From contig NZ_JAMBPR010000023.1 in NCBI RefSeq assembly GCF_024206475.1, positions 55,287 through 119,286 of the forward strand: DNA of 64,000 bases, given 5' to 3'. Position 1 is the stretch's first letter. Each line of letters begins with the position of its first letter. Shown here one piece after another: positions 1-8,295 of the stretch. The notes beneath the pieces are model-generated. The model was not told the DNA's origin, searched no databases, and worked only from the letters and a program-made list of their open reading frames with translations. Both the position numbers and the translations under genes were made by a program. This DNA is from Paraburkholderia sp. CNPSo 3274. Its GTDB lineage: Bacteria; Pseudomonadota; Gammaproteobacteria; Burkholderiales; Burkholderiaceae.

Positions 1-1
1 T

Positions 2-91
2 GCGGAAAAGCCCATCGTTCGCGCGTTCTGCGACGATCTGCTGGGCGTCTATGGGCAGCATGCGGCTGTGCCCGAATCGCTGGTTGAATGA
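2..91 (+). CDS. C-terminal end of an unidentified protein (partial)
   Basis: An open frame enters from the left edge and stops at TGA 89-91, giving 29 residues that begin AEKPIVRAFCDDLL. Only the tail is visible. The VRAFCDWL-like run resembles the C-terminus of LysR-type regulators, but this is a guess from a short string. The codon choice is GC-rich like the neighbouring genes. From 92 to 252 there is no gene; it presumably holds the promoter of the permease that follows. Confidence 0.4.
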   Translation, partial: AEKPIVRAFCDDLLGVYGQHAAVPESLVE

Positions 92-252
92 AGCAAGCGC
101 TGTGCGCCATACATTGGCTGCGCATGATGTAAACGTATGGAATGCAGAATAATTAGCCCGCTGCGATCGATTAAAGTGGGCGAGAGATGTTGATAGTGCG
201 TTGACCGGTTGCCTCGATGAACAACCGGATCGGCGCGGCAAGGAGTGAGACA

Positions 253-1821
253 ATGAGCAATAACAGCATTACCCAAGTCGAAACATTCGGTTTCGAACGC
301 ATTCCCGATGCGTCGCGCTACGCGCGGCCCATCGATCTTTTCCGGCTGCTGTTCGGCGGCTGCAATACCTTCTCCACCTCGGTGCTGGGCAGCTTTCCGG
401 TGCTGGTCGGCCTCTCGTTCAAGGCCGGCGTGTGGTCCATCCTGCTTGGCGTGCTCGCCGGCACCTGCATTCTCGCGCCCATGAGCCTGTTCGGTCCGCG
501 CAACGGCACGAGCGATCCCGTTTCGTCGGGTGCGCACTTCGGCATACACGGGCGGATCGTGGGCTCGTTCCTCGCGCTGCTCACGTCGATCGCGTTCTTC
601 GCACTCGCTGTATGGAGTTCGGGCGATGCACTCGTGGGCGGCGCGCACGACATGGTCGGCGTGCCGGTCAACACCTGGACGCTCGGCTCGGCCTACATGG
701 TGTTCGCCGTGCTCGTGGTGGTGGTGTGCATCTACGGCTTTCGCTTCATGCTGTGGGTGAACAAGATTGCCGTGTGGGCAGCGAGCCTCATGTTCGTGGT
801 GGGCGCCTTCGCGTTCGCGGGCGCGTTCGATCCGAGCTATGCCGGCACGCTGCATGAGCGCGGCGCGGGATTCTGGGTGGCCTTCGTGAGCGCCGTGCTC
901 GTCGCATTGAGCAACCCGGTGTCGTTCGCCTCGACGCTCGGCGACTGGGCACGCTACATTCCGCAGCACACGCCGCGCCGCCGCGTGATGGGCGCTGTCT
1001 TCGCCGCGCAGATCGCCACCTTCGTGCCATTCTTCTTCGGCCTCGTCACGGCCACGCTCATCGCAACGAAGGCGCCGAGTTATATCGCCGCGAACGATTA
1101 CGTGGGCGGACTGCTGGCGGTGTCGCCGCGCTGGTTCCTGCTGCCTACGTGCCTCATCGCGATCATCGGCGGCATGTCCACAGGCACGACCGCGCTCTAC
1201 GGCACCGGGCTCGACATGTCGAGCATGTTCCCGAGGCTCCTGAACCGCGTGCGCGCGACCATGCTGATCGGCACGCTGGCCATCGGCTTCATCTTCGTCG
1301 GCCGTTTCGCGTTCAATCTCGTGGAAAGCGTCTCGACCTTCTCCACGCTGATCTGCACGTTCAGCTGCCCGTGGATGGCGATCATGGTGATCGGCTTCAT
1401 GACGCGTCGCGGCCACTATCTCGCCGACGATCTCCAGGTCTTCAATCGCGGCGGCCGTGGCGGGCACTACTGGTTCACGCACGGCTGGAATCTGCGCGCG
1501 ATGGGCGCATGGCTGCCGGCGGCGTTCCTCGGTCTTTCGTTCGTGAATCTGCCGGGGCAATTCGTCGGTCCACTTGGCTCGCTGGCGGGCGGGCTCGATC
1601 TGAGCGTACCGGTTTCGCTGGCAGTGGGCGGGATGATCTATGTCGTATTGCTTGCGATGTTCCCCGAGCCGGATGCCGTGTATGGCCGGGAGGGGCGCCG
1701 CTTCGTGCGCGGCGGTGCGCGCGGGCAAGCCGTTACGCTGGTACCTGCTCCATGCATGCGCGAAGAGCAGACTGCTAGCGCGTTGCGTGAACTGCAACGC
1801 AGCCCGGAGTACGCTGAGTAA
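253..1821 (+). CDS. NCS1-family nucleobase/cytosine-type permease
   Basis: A 522-residue inner-membrane protein with about twelve hydrophobic segments. The N-terminal block around residues 15-60 (FERIPDASRYARPIDLFRLLFGGCNTF) and the conserved SNPVSFASTLGDWARYIP stretch near residue 230 are characteristic of the NCS1 cytosine/purine/uracil/thiamine/allantoin family, which imports nucleobases or related ring compounds with H+ or Na+. The ATG at 253 is chosen over an in-frame ATG at 217 because an AAGGAG lies eight bases before it. The tail after the last membrane segment is polar and about 50 residues long. No purine or pyrimidine catabolic gene is adjacent, so the substrate cannot be inferred from context. 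Confidence 0.85.
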   Translation: MSNNSITQVETFGFERIPDASRYARPIDLFRLLFGGCNTFSTSVLGSFPVLVGLSFKAGVWSILLGVLAGTCILAPMSLFGPRNGTSDPVSSGAHFGIHGRIVGSFLALLTSIAFFALAVWSSGDALVGGAHDMVGVPVNTWTLGSAYMVFAVLVVVVCIYGFRFMLWVNKIAVWAASLMFVVGAFAFAGAFDPSYAGTLHERGAGFWVAFVSAVLVALSNPVSFASTLGDWARYIPQHTPRRRVMGAVFAAQIATFVPFFFGLVTATLIATKAPSYIAANDYVGGLLAVSPRWFLLPTCLIAIIGGMSTGTTALYGTGLDMSSMFPRLLNRVRATMLIGTLAIGFIFVGRFAFNLVESVSTFSTLICTFSCPWMAIMVIGFMTRRGHYLADDLQVFNRGGRGGHYWFTHGWNLRAMGAWLPAAFLGLSFVNLPGQFVGPLGSLAGGLDLSVPVSLAVGGMIYVVLLAMFPEPDAVYGREGRRFVRGGARGQAVTLVPAPCMREEQTASALRELQRSPEYAE

Positions 1822-1909
1822 AGCTGTCAACACGGATCGCCTCGCCGGAGGCCGTTGCGCGCAGACCGGGTAAGATCACGGCTTTTGCGCACCGCGTAAG
1901 GAGGCGATC

Positions 1910-3082
1910 TTGCTTCGTTCACTCGTAGGGGCCTGTGCCGGCGCTCTGCTGTTCGCCATAGTCCTCAACAGTCCCGCCTTTGCCGCCGAACCCGCCACCG
2001 GTAGCGACGCGCAGATACGCGAAGCTGCGCTCGCGTTCATGCGCGAGAACGGCATTCCCGGTCTCGCGATCGGGGTCGCCGTGAACGGCACGGAGCGCTT
2101 CTACAACTTCGGCGTCGCATCGAAGGAAACGGGCGAGCCGGTCACGAATGAAACGCTCTTCGAACTTGGGTCGATGAGCAAGACGTTCGCCGCAACCCTC
2201 GCCGGGTGGGCGCAGGTGACCGGCAAGCTCTCGCTCGATGCGCCGGTGAGCGCTTATGTACCCGAGATGCGCGGCACGCCGTTTGGCGCGCTTACGCTCA
2301 TCAATCTCGGCACGCATACGGGCGGCGGCTTTCCGCTGCAGGTGCCCGACGAAGTCACGAACGACGCACAGCTGATGGCGTGGCTCAAGGCATGGCGGCC
2401 GCGCTATCCGGCGGGCACGCAGCGCACCTATGCGAACCCGAGCATCGGCATGTTCGCGCGCATCACGGCGCAGCAGCTCGGCATGAGCTACCCGGATGCG
2501 GTGGAGAAAATGCTCTTCCCGAAGCTAGGACTCGCGCACACGTTCATTCGCGTGCCCGCCGCGGAGCGCGCGGCCTATGCGCAGGGCTACAGCAGCAAGA
2601 ATGCGCCGGTGCGCCTGAATCCTGGCGTGCTCGCCGACGAAGCCTACGGCGTGAAATCGGATACGCGCGACATGCTGCGCTTTCTCGAAGCGAACCAGGG
2701 CCTGGTCGAAGTGGAGCCGGAGTTGCAGCGCGCGCTGGAGGCCACGCATGTGGGATATTTCCGCACGGGTCCGTTCATTCAGGACCTCGTATGGGAGCAG
2801 TACGCGCAGCCTGTGAGCCTGAACGATCTCGTGAAAGGCAACGCGAACCTCATGGTGCTGGAGGACAACCCGGCCACGGCGTTGACCCCGCCGTTGCCGC
2901 CGCAGCCCGATGCGTTGCTCGACAAGACGGGCGCGACCGATGGTTTTGGCGGCTATCTGGCGTTCGAGCCTTCCCGCAAGACGGCCATCGTCATTCTCGC
3001 CAACCGCAATCACCCCACCGCGTCGCGCGTGCGGTTCGCGTATCGCGTGCTGGAGTTGGTGCAGGCCGCGCCTGCGCCTTAG
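1910..3082 (+). CDS. Class C (AmpC-type) serine beta-lactamase family protein
   Basis: A 390-residue exported protein: signal peptide residues 1-25 ending SPAFA, then the penicillin-binding fold. The catalytic SMSK (SxxK) is at about residues 88-91, the YAN (YxN) motif lies in GTQRTYANPSIG, and KTG lies in DKTGATDGFGGYL, so all three class C active-site elements are present and the length matches AmpC enzymes. It should act in the periplasm on beta-lactams; related esterases and peptidases share the fold, so hydrolysis is predicted, not shown. The start is TTG at 1910 with TAAGGAGG six bases upstream. There is no divergent ampR. Its last four bases overlap the end of the convergent histidine kinase gene. 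Confidence 0.88.
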   Translation: MLRSLVGACAGALLFAIVLNSPAFAAEPATGSDAQIREAALAFMRENGIPGLAIGVAVNGTERFYNFGVASKETGEPVTNETLFELGSMSKTFAATLAGWAQVTGKLSLDAPVSAYVPEMRGTPFGALTLINLGTHTGGGFPLQVPDEVTNDAQLMAWLKAWRPRYPAGTQRTYANPSIGMFARITAQQLGMSYPDAVEKMLFPKLGLAHTFIRVPAAERAAYAQGYSSKNAPVRLNPGVLADEAYGVKSDTRDMLRFLEANQGLVEVEPELQRALEATHVGYFRTGPFIQDLVWEQYAQPVSLNDLVKGNANLMVLEDNPATALTPPLPPQPDALLDKTGATDGFGGYLAFEPSRKTAIVILANRNHPTASRVRFAYRVLELVQAAPAP

Positions 3083-4479
3083 GTCGAATCGCTCGTCGCC
3101 CGGGCGGTTCTGCTGGCGGCCATATTCGTGTTGGCTGCCGGGCCGTCGTGCGCAGGCAGCCCGCTCACCGCAGCCGTGAGCCCGCGCCCGCCCGGGTTGT
3201 TGCGTAGCGTGAACGTCAGGCCTTGACGCTGCGCGATGCGCGCCACGATCGAAAGACCGAGCCCGCTGCCCGTGCCCTGGGCATGATCGCCGCGAAAGAA
3301 GCGGTCGAGCACGCGCTCGAGATCGGCTTCCGGAATCCCGGGCCCGTTATCGATGACTTCGAAGCCAAGCGTGTCCTGCGAACGCGTGAGCACGAGGTCG
3401 ATCTTGCCGCCTGCCGGCGTGTAGCGGATCGCGTTGTCGAGCAGGTTGTTCAGCAAGGTGTTCAGGCCGTGCGCGTCGGCGTTCACGTTGCAGATGCACT
3501 CGGGCGTCACGGGCGGCCGCGACTCGAGGCCGAGGTCGATGCCTTTTTCCTCGGCGAGCAGCGAGAAGTCGCCGATGGCCTGCTCGCCCACCCGCCGCAG
3601 GCTCACGACAGTGGCGGGCGTGCTCGCTTGGGCATCTTCGCGCGCGAGCGTGAGCAATTGCTGCACGAGGCGTATCGTCCGGTTCAGGCGCGCTTGCATG
3701 CGCTCGAGCGTGCGCGCCTCGCCGTTCAGCGTGCCGTCGTGCAGCGCCGCCTGCCATTGCAGCTTGAGCGCGGCGAGCGGCGAGCGCAGCTCGTGCGCCG
3801 CATCGGCGATGAAGGTGCGCTGCGCCTGCGAGGCTGCATTCAGGCGGTCCAGCAGATCGTTGAGCGCGACGACGAGCGGGCGCAGTTCGACGGGCACCGA
3901 GCCATCGAGGCGCAACGGCTCCAGCTCATGCACCGAGCGCGAGGCGAGCAGCGCCGACAGCGCGCGCACCGGCGCGAGCCCGCGCGTCACCACGAACAGC
4001 AGGAGCACGATGGCCACCGGCACGAGCAGTGCGAGCGGCCACAATGTATGCAGCGCGAGGTGCAGCGCTAGCCCATCGCGCACGGAAATGGGCTGCGCGA
4101 CCTGCACGAAGCGCTCCGGTTGCGCGATGCCGTACACGCGCCAATGCACCTCGTCGTGCTCGATCGTGCGAAAGCCCGTGGCCTGGCGCGGCAGCACGGG
4201 CGTTTCCTGCGAGCGGTAAACCAGCTTGCCGTCGCGGTCCCAGATCTGGATGAGAATGCGGTCGTCGGCGATCTCGTCGAAACCGGGGCCGGACTGCTCG
4301 ACCTCGCGTGCCGTCGCGGCGTTCGCGGGCATGGAAAGCGCCACGGCATGCAGCTCGTAATCGAACAACTCGCCCGCTTCTTCGCGCGCGCTGTGAAAAA
4401 TGCCGAAGCCCGCCACCATGGAAGCGGCCGCGAAACCGCAGATGAGCCAGCCCAGCAGGCGGCGGCGGATGGAATTCAT
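3079..4479 (-). CDS. Two-component sensor histidine kinase
   Basis: A 466-residue inner-membrane kinase. Hydrophobic segments near residues 10-30 and 150-175 flank a periplasmic sensor of about 120 residues. The DHp box FIADAAHELRSPLAALKLQW carries the phospho-accepting His. The ATP-binding domain shows N-box NLLDNAIRYTP, G1 VIDNGPGIPE and G2 GTGSGLGLSI. It belongs to the QseC/TctE/BasS-like group. The ATG overlaps the response-regulator stop as ATGA, so the two are translationally coupled. The C-terminal tail of about 35 residues after the ATPase core is low-complexity. The gene converges on the beta-lactamase and overlaps it by four bases; the signal sensed is unknown. Confidence 0.92.
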   Translation of the reverse strand: MNSIRRRLLGWLICGFAAASMVAGFGIFHSAREEAGELFDYELHAVALSMPANAATAREVEQSGPGFDEIADDRILIQIWDRDGKLVYRSQETPVLPRQATGFRTIEHDEVHWRVYGIAQPERFVQVAQPISVRDGLALHLALHTLWPLALLVPVAIVLLLFVVTRGLAPVRALSALLASRSVHELEPLRLDGSVPVELRPLVVALNDLLDRLNAASQAQRTFIADAAHELRSPLAALKLQWQAALHDGTLNGEARTLERMQARLNRTIRLVQQLLTLAREDAQASTPATVVSLRRVGEQAIGDFSLLAEEKGIDLGLESRPPVTPECICNVNADAHGLNTLLNNLLDNAIRYTPAGGKIDLVLTRSQDTLGFEVIDNGPGIPEADLERVLDRFFRGDHAQGTGSGLGLSIVARIAQRQGLTFTLRNNPGGRGLTAAVSGLPAHDGPAANTNMAASRTARATSDST

Positions 4480-5138
4480 TCCGATCTCTTGAGCCGGTAG
4501 CCCACGCCGCGCACCGTCACGATCTGGTCGGTGCCGATCTTGCGGCGCAAGCTGTGCACATGCACCTCGATCGCATTGCTGCCGACTTCCTCGCCCCAGC
4601 CGTACATGCGCTCTTCGAGTTCGGCCTTCGTGAACACGCGCGCAGGCTGCTCGATGAGCACGCGCAGCAGCGCGAATTCGCGCGGCACGAGCGCGACGCT
4701 TTCGCCGTCTTTCGTCACCTCGTGCGCGGCGGGGTCGAGCGCGAGTCCGCTGTGCGTGTAGACGGGCTGTTTCTGGCCCGTGCGGCGGCGTAGCATGGCG
4801 CGCGTGCGGGCGGCCAGTTCGTCGAGATCGAAGGGCTTGATCAGGTAGTCGTCGGCGCCGGCGTCGAGCCCGGCGATGCGGTCCGTCACCGAGTCGCGCG
4901 CGGTCAGGATCAGCACGGCCGCTGCGCCGCCCTTGCGGCGATAGCCGTTCAGCACTTCGATCCCGTCCTTCTTCGGCAGCCCGAGATCGAGCAGCACGAG
5001 GTCGTACACGTCGTTGTCGAGCGACAGCTCCGCTTCCCGCCCGTCGCGCGCCCAGTCGACGGCATGACCCTCGCGGCGCATCGAGTCGAGCACCGTTTCG
5101 GCAATCATTTCGTCGTCTTCCACCAGCAACAGGCGCAT
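4476..5138 (-). CDS. OmpR/PhoB-family response regulator
   Basis: A 220-residue cytoplasmic regulator. The receiver domain (residues 1-115) has the acidic pair in LLLVEDDEMIAE, the phospho-acceptor Asp in DLVLLDLGLPKKDG, and the conserved Lys in DYLIKPFDLDEL. The C-terminal winged helix (about 130-218) has the OmpR signature VALVPREFALLRVL and SNAIEVHVHSLRRKIG. It is paired with the downstream kinase through an ATGA overlap. The ATG at 5138 is preferred over an in-frame start 39 bases earlier because AGGGGAG sits seven bases upstream of it. It resembles QseB/TctD/BasR regulators; targets cannot be read from the sequence. Confidence 0.93.
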   Translation of the reverse strand: MRLLLVEDDEMIAETVLDSMRREGHAVDWARDGREAELSLDNDVYDLVLLDLGLPKKDGIEVLNGYRRKGGAAAVLILTARDSVTDRIAGLDAGADDYLIKPFDLDELAARTRAMLRRRTGQKQPVYTHSGLALDPAAHEVTKDGESVALVPREFALLRVLIEQPARVFTKAELEERMYGWGEEVGSNAIEVHVHSLRRKIGTDQIVTVRGVGYRLKRSE

Positions 5139-5224
5139 CGCTCGCTCCCCTAATTTCAGCCTTACATTGTCGCTCATCCCGGCTTAACCGGTGCTTAAGC
5201 GGCACGCTGAGCGAGCGCCTGGAG

Positions 5225-6238
5225 TTAGTCGAGGAGTTTCAGCACATCGTCGTAAAGCGCGCGCGGCACCTTCACGCCGTCTCGTTCGCTGCGCTCGCGT
5301 GCCTCGAAACGGCGCTGCGACGGCAAGCGCGCGCCCTGGGCGGTGATGGCGGCGAACAGCCGCTCGGCGCGCGCCTGACCGGCTTCGTAGCCGTCGCCGC
5401 CAAAGCGCCGGGGATCGATGGCGATGACAAGCTCGCCATGGCAAGGGCTCGCGCCCGCGCCGCCGTCGAAGGCCTGCGACTCCATGCTCGTGAGGTCGCC
5501 GATCAGCGCGCCCGCGAGCAGCTCGATCATGGCCGCGAGCGCCGAGCCCTTGTGGCCGCCGAACGTCTGCATCGCGCCGTCCAGCGCGGCGCGGGCGTCG
5601 GTGGTGGGCTCGCCGTCGCTATCGAGCGCCCAATGCGGCGGAATGGGCTTGCCCTCGCGCGCGCGCAGTTCGATGTCGCCGCGCGCAATCGCGCTCGTTG
5701 CGAAGTCGAACACGAACGGCAGGCCGCCTTCACGCGGCCACGCGAACGCGAACGGATTCGTGCCGAACACGCCGCGCGTGCCGCCCGCCGGCGCGACCCA
5801 GCTATGGCTCGGATTCATTGCCATGCCGACGAGCCCTTGCGCCGCGATGGCTTCGACCTCGGGCCACAGCGCCGAAAAATGAAAACAGTGGTTGATGGCC
5901 ATCGCCGCGATGCCCTGGCTGCGCGCTTTCTGCGCGAGCACGGGGAGGCCAGTTTCGAATGCGAGCAGCGAAAAGCCATAGTGCGCGTCCACGGCCAGCA
6001 CGCCGGGCGCGATATCGCGCAGCGTGGGCTCGGCGCGCGCATCGACTTTGCCGCTCTTGAGCGAGCGTGCGCAGACGAGCAGGCGATAGATGCCATGCGA
6101 ATGGCATTCGTCGCGCTGGCCGTGGGTGATGACGCGCGCGATCGCATCGGCGTGCGCCTCGGACATGCCGTGCCGCAGCAGCACGTTACGCGAGAGCGTG
6201 AAGACTTCGTCGAGCGTGAGGACGACGGTGGTGGACAT
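5225..6238 (-). CDS. Ldh-2 family NAD(P)H-dependent reductase, probable delta1-pyrroline-2-carboxylate reductase
   Basis: A 337-residue cytoplasmic oxidoreductase of the malate/L-lactate dehydrogenase-2 fold, recognised by HSHGIYRLLV near residue 47, the NPSHSWVAPAGGTRGVFGTNP block and the FGGHKGSALAAMIELLAG motif. Enzymes of this family in hydroxyproline/proline clusters (LhpD, DpkA) reduce cyclic imines such as delta1-pyrroline-2-carboxylate to L-proline. Context supports that role: it is the last gene of a leftward hydroxyproline operon, behind a deaminase. A hairpin with a T-rich tail separates it from the deaminase, so part of its expression may come from its own promoter or from read-through. 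A 2-oxoacid reductase is the main alternative. Confidence 0.82.
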   Translation of the reverse strand: MSTTVVLTLDEVFTLSRNVLLRHGMSEAHADAIARVITHGQRDECHSHGIYRLLVCARSLKSGKVDARAEPTLRDIAPGVLAVDAHYGFSLLAFETGLPVLAQKARSQGIAAMAINHCFHFSALWPEVEAIAAQGLVGMAMNPSHSWVAPAGGTRGVFGTNPFAFAWPREGGLPFVFDFATSAIARGDIELRAREGKPIPPHWALDSDGEPTTDARAALDGAMQTFGGHKGSALAAMIELLAGALIGDLTSMESQAFDGGAGASPCHGELVIAIDPRRFGGDGYEAGQARAERLFAAITAQGARLPSQRRFEARERSERDGVKVPRALYDDVLKLLD

Positions 6239-6255
6239 GGCATCCCGTGTAAAAA

Positions 6256-6286
6256 GACAAACCGGGCCAACTTGGCCCGGTTTCGG
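6256..6286 (-). terminator. Rho-independent terminator after the deaminase gene
   Basis: Perfect 12-base inverted repeat AAACCGGGCCAA / TTGGCCCGGTTT (6259-6283, one-base centre). Read leftward it is followed by GTCTTTTT, as expected for an intrinsic terminator. It lies between the deaminase stop and the reductase start and may attenuate rather than abolish transcription into the reductase. Confidence 0.75.
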
Positions 6287-6329
6287 TGATTCGAATGTAG
6301 ATTGGGAGAGAGGCGCGCTTGATTCAGTC

Positions 6330-7244
6330 TTACAGACCGACGTCCGGTAGCGCGGGGCGAGTGGCGAGGGCCTTCTCGACCACGGCCTTCACATGCGCGA
6401 GTGCTTCGCCTTCGAGCGCCAGGCGCGGCGGGCGCGTGATCGCGCTGCCGCGGCCCACCAGCTCCTCGCACAGCTTGATGCATTGCACGAGGTCGGGGCG
6501 CGCGTCGAGGTGCAGCAGCGGCATGAACCAGCGGTAGAGCGCGAGCGCTTCGTCAAAGCGCTTTTGCTTCGCGAGACGGAAGAGCGTTTCGCCTTCCTTC
6601 GGGAATACGTTCGACATGCCCGAGACCCAGCCTTGCGCGCCCACGGCCACGCTTTCGACCACCACGTCGTCGAGGCCCGCGAACAGCACGAAGCGGTCGC
6701 CCACGGCGTTGCGCAGATCGATGAAGCGGCGCGTATCGCCCGACGAATCCTTGAAGCAGACGATATTTTCGCAATCCTGAAGAGCGATCAGGATGTCGGG
6801 CGTCACGTCGTTCTTGTAGATCGGCGGATTGTTGTAGACCATCACCGGCACGTCGGTGCCGGAAGCCACGGCGCGGAAATGCGCGGCCGTTTCGTGCGGC
6901 TTCGAGGAATACACGAGCGCCGGCATGACCATCACGCCGTCCACGCCCACGCGCGCCGCTTCTTTCACGGTTTGACGCGCGAACTCGGTGGTGAATTCGG
7001 CAATGCCCGCGATCACCGGCACCTTGCCGCCTGCCGCGTCGCGCGCGGCCTCGATCACCGCAATCTTTTCATGCGTCGCGAGCGACGTGTTCTCGCCGAC
7101 GGTGCCGCACACCACGAGGCCAGACACGCCGTCCTTGACGAGATTGCTCACCACCCGGTGCGTGGCGTCGATATCGACCGAGAAGTCCGCCTTGAACTGC
7201 GTGCTGACGGCGGGAAACACCCCGCTCCACTGGATAGCGCTCAC
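6330..7244 (-). CDS. DapA-family 1-pyrroline-4-hydroxy-2-carboxylate deaminase
   Basis: A 304-residue (beta/alpha)8 Schiff-base enzyme of the dihydrodipicolinate synthase family. Typical landmarks are GTVGENTSLATHEKI near residues 48-62, the Tyr-containing VMVYNNPPIYKNDVTP, and the Schiff-base Lys in IVCFKDSSGD. Family members in hydroxyproline operons (LhpC) convert the cyclic imine made by D-hydroxyproline dehydrogenase to 2-oxoglutarate semialdehyde plus ammonia. The assignment rests on its place beside the epimerase and dehydrogenase genes. The start is GTG at 7244 with AAGGAG nine bases upstream. It is the sixth gene of the leftward cluster, downstream of the AraC regulator. Confidence 0.85.
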   Translation of the reverse strand: MSAIQWSGVFPAVSTQFKADFSVDIDATHRVVSNLVKDGVSGLVVCGTVGENTSLATHEKIAVIEAARDAAGGKVPVIAGIAEFTTEFARQTVKEAARVGVDGVMVMPALVYSSKPHETAAHFRAVASGTDVPVMVYNNPPIYKNDVTPDILIALQDCENIVCFKDSSGDTRRFIDLRNAVGDRFVLFAGLDDVVVESVAVGAQGWVSGMSNVFPKEGETLFRLAKQKRFDEALALYRWFMPLLHLDARPDLVQCIKLCEELVGRGSAITRPPRLALEGEALAHVKAVVEKALATRPALPDVGL

Positions 7245-7388
7245 TGTGACTCACTCCTTGAATGCGTAGCGGCTCGCGCCGGTACCTGTTGAATGTGAGT
7301 GAAGTATCGCTGTCCAAATCGTTTGGCGCTTGGGGCCTTTCGCTCTTCAAAAAGACGAAATCTGCATAGTCCGCCGCATGCTTCAACG

Positions 7389-7408
7389 GCCCAGGGACAA
7401 CCCTGGGC
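7389..7408 (-). terminator. Hairpin after the AraC regulator (member of a dispersed hairpin family)
   Basis: Eight-base arms GCCCAGGG / CCCTGGGC with loop ACAA, fifteen bases after the regulator stop. The core CAGGGnnAACCCTG also occurs at 12037-12050 and 37560-37573. There is no strong T tract, so termination is only suggested. Confidence 0.5.
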
Positions 7409-7423
7409 GCGCTGCCGCGAGGC

Positions 7424-8206
7424 TCAAGCGCCGGACGTTTGCGCGCTTTCGGGCGTGTGCAGCAACGCGCGATACTGGCTTGGCGTGACGCCCACCGTGG
7501 CCTTGAATTGCCGCGTGAATGCGCTGTGATCGTTATAGCCGCACTGCGTGGCGATGTCGGTGATGCTCAGGTCGCTCGCGAGCAGCACCGAGGCCGCTTC
7601 CAGACGCGTTTTCAGCAGCATCTGGCGGGGCGTGAGGTGGAAGATCTTGTGGAAGTAACGCTCGATCTGCGCCACCGACATGTTGATGAGCTTTGCCAGG
7701 TGCGCGAGCTTGAGCGGTTGCGCATAGTTGTCCTGGATGTACTTCGCGGCGACCGCGAGCCGCTGGTAAGCGGGATGCGTGCCTTCGGCGGCCTGCAGGT
7801 CGCGCGAAATGCCCGCCACGCCCAGCACGCGGCCGCGCGCGTCGTGCAGCGGGACTTTCGAGGTGAGACACCAGCCCGGCTGCCGGCCCGGATACAGATG
7901 CAGTTCGAGCTGGTCGATGAGACTGCTGTCGTGCCGCACGACGGCCTGGTCCTGCGCGGTATAGCTGTGGCCGAAGCGCGAGGGGAAGACCTGCTCGGCC
8001 GTCTTGCCGAGCAGCGCGCGCTTCTCCTTGAAGCCGCAGCGCGCGGCGAGCGTGGTGTTTGCGATCACGTAGCGCGCCTCGTGATCCTTCACGAAGAACA
8101 CCACGTCGGGCATGGCGTCGAACAGCGGTTCGAGCATGGTGAAATGCGCGACCATCTGCGCAAACGTGGCGTTTTCGGGGGCGGCGGGCAGGACCAGTTC
8201 GGGCAT
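7424..8206 (-). CDS. PAS-domain AraC-family regulator of hydroxyproline catabolism
   Basis: A 260-residue regulator. Residues about 20-135 form a PAS-type sensor (FDAMPDVVFFVKDHEARYVIANTT, VFPSRFGHSYTAQDQAV, then RGRVLGVAGISRDLQ). Residues about 150-250 form the AraC double helix-turn-helix, with LKLAHLAKLINMSVAQIERYF and ITDIATQCGYNDHSAFTRQF. The position inside the hydroxyproline operon, between the dehydrogenase subunits and the deaminase, suggests it activates these genes in response to hydroxyproline or an intermediate bound by the PAS domain. The ATG at 8206 is the first that keeps the whole PAS domain without a long arginine-rich lead; no convincing ribosome-binding site precedes it, so the start is uncertain. 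Confidence 0.85.
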   Translation of the reverse strand: MPELVLPAAPENATFAQMVAHFTMLEPLFDAMPDVVFFVKDHEARYVIANTTLAARCGFKEKRALLGKTAEQVFPSRFGHSYTAQDQAVVRHDSSLIDQLELHLYPGRQPGWCLTSKVPLHDARGRVLGVAGISRDLQAAEGTHPAYQRLAVAAKYIQDNYAQPLKLAHLAKLINMSVAQIERYFHKIFHLTPRQMLLKTRLEAASVLLASDLSITDIATQCGYNDHSAFTRQFKATVGVTPSQYRALLHTPESAQTSGA

Positions 8207-8295
8207 CGCGAGGCGCTTGGGACGGGATCGGCGGAAATCGCCATTGTGCCGATTTGCGCACGCTCGCGCATCTGCAACAAAAAACGTGTGCCGCG

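Noticed and set aside
49..1833. 594-codon open frame on the minus strand opposite the NCS1 permease
   Set aside because: Its product is His/Arg/Glu-rich with no fold or motif, as expected for an antisense frame of a GC-rich gene; the plus-strand permease has a clear family match.
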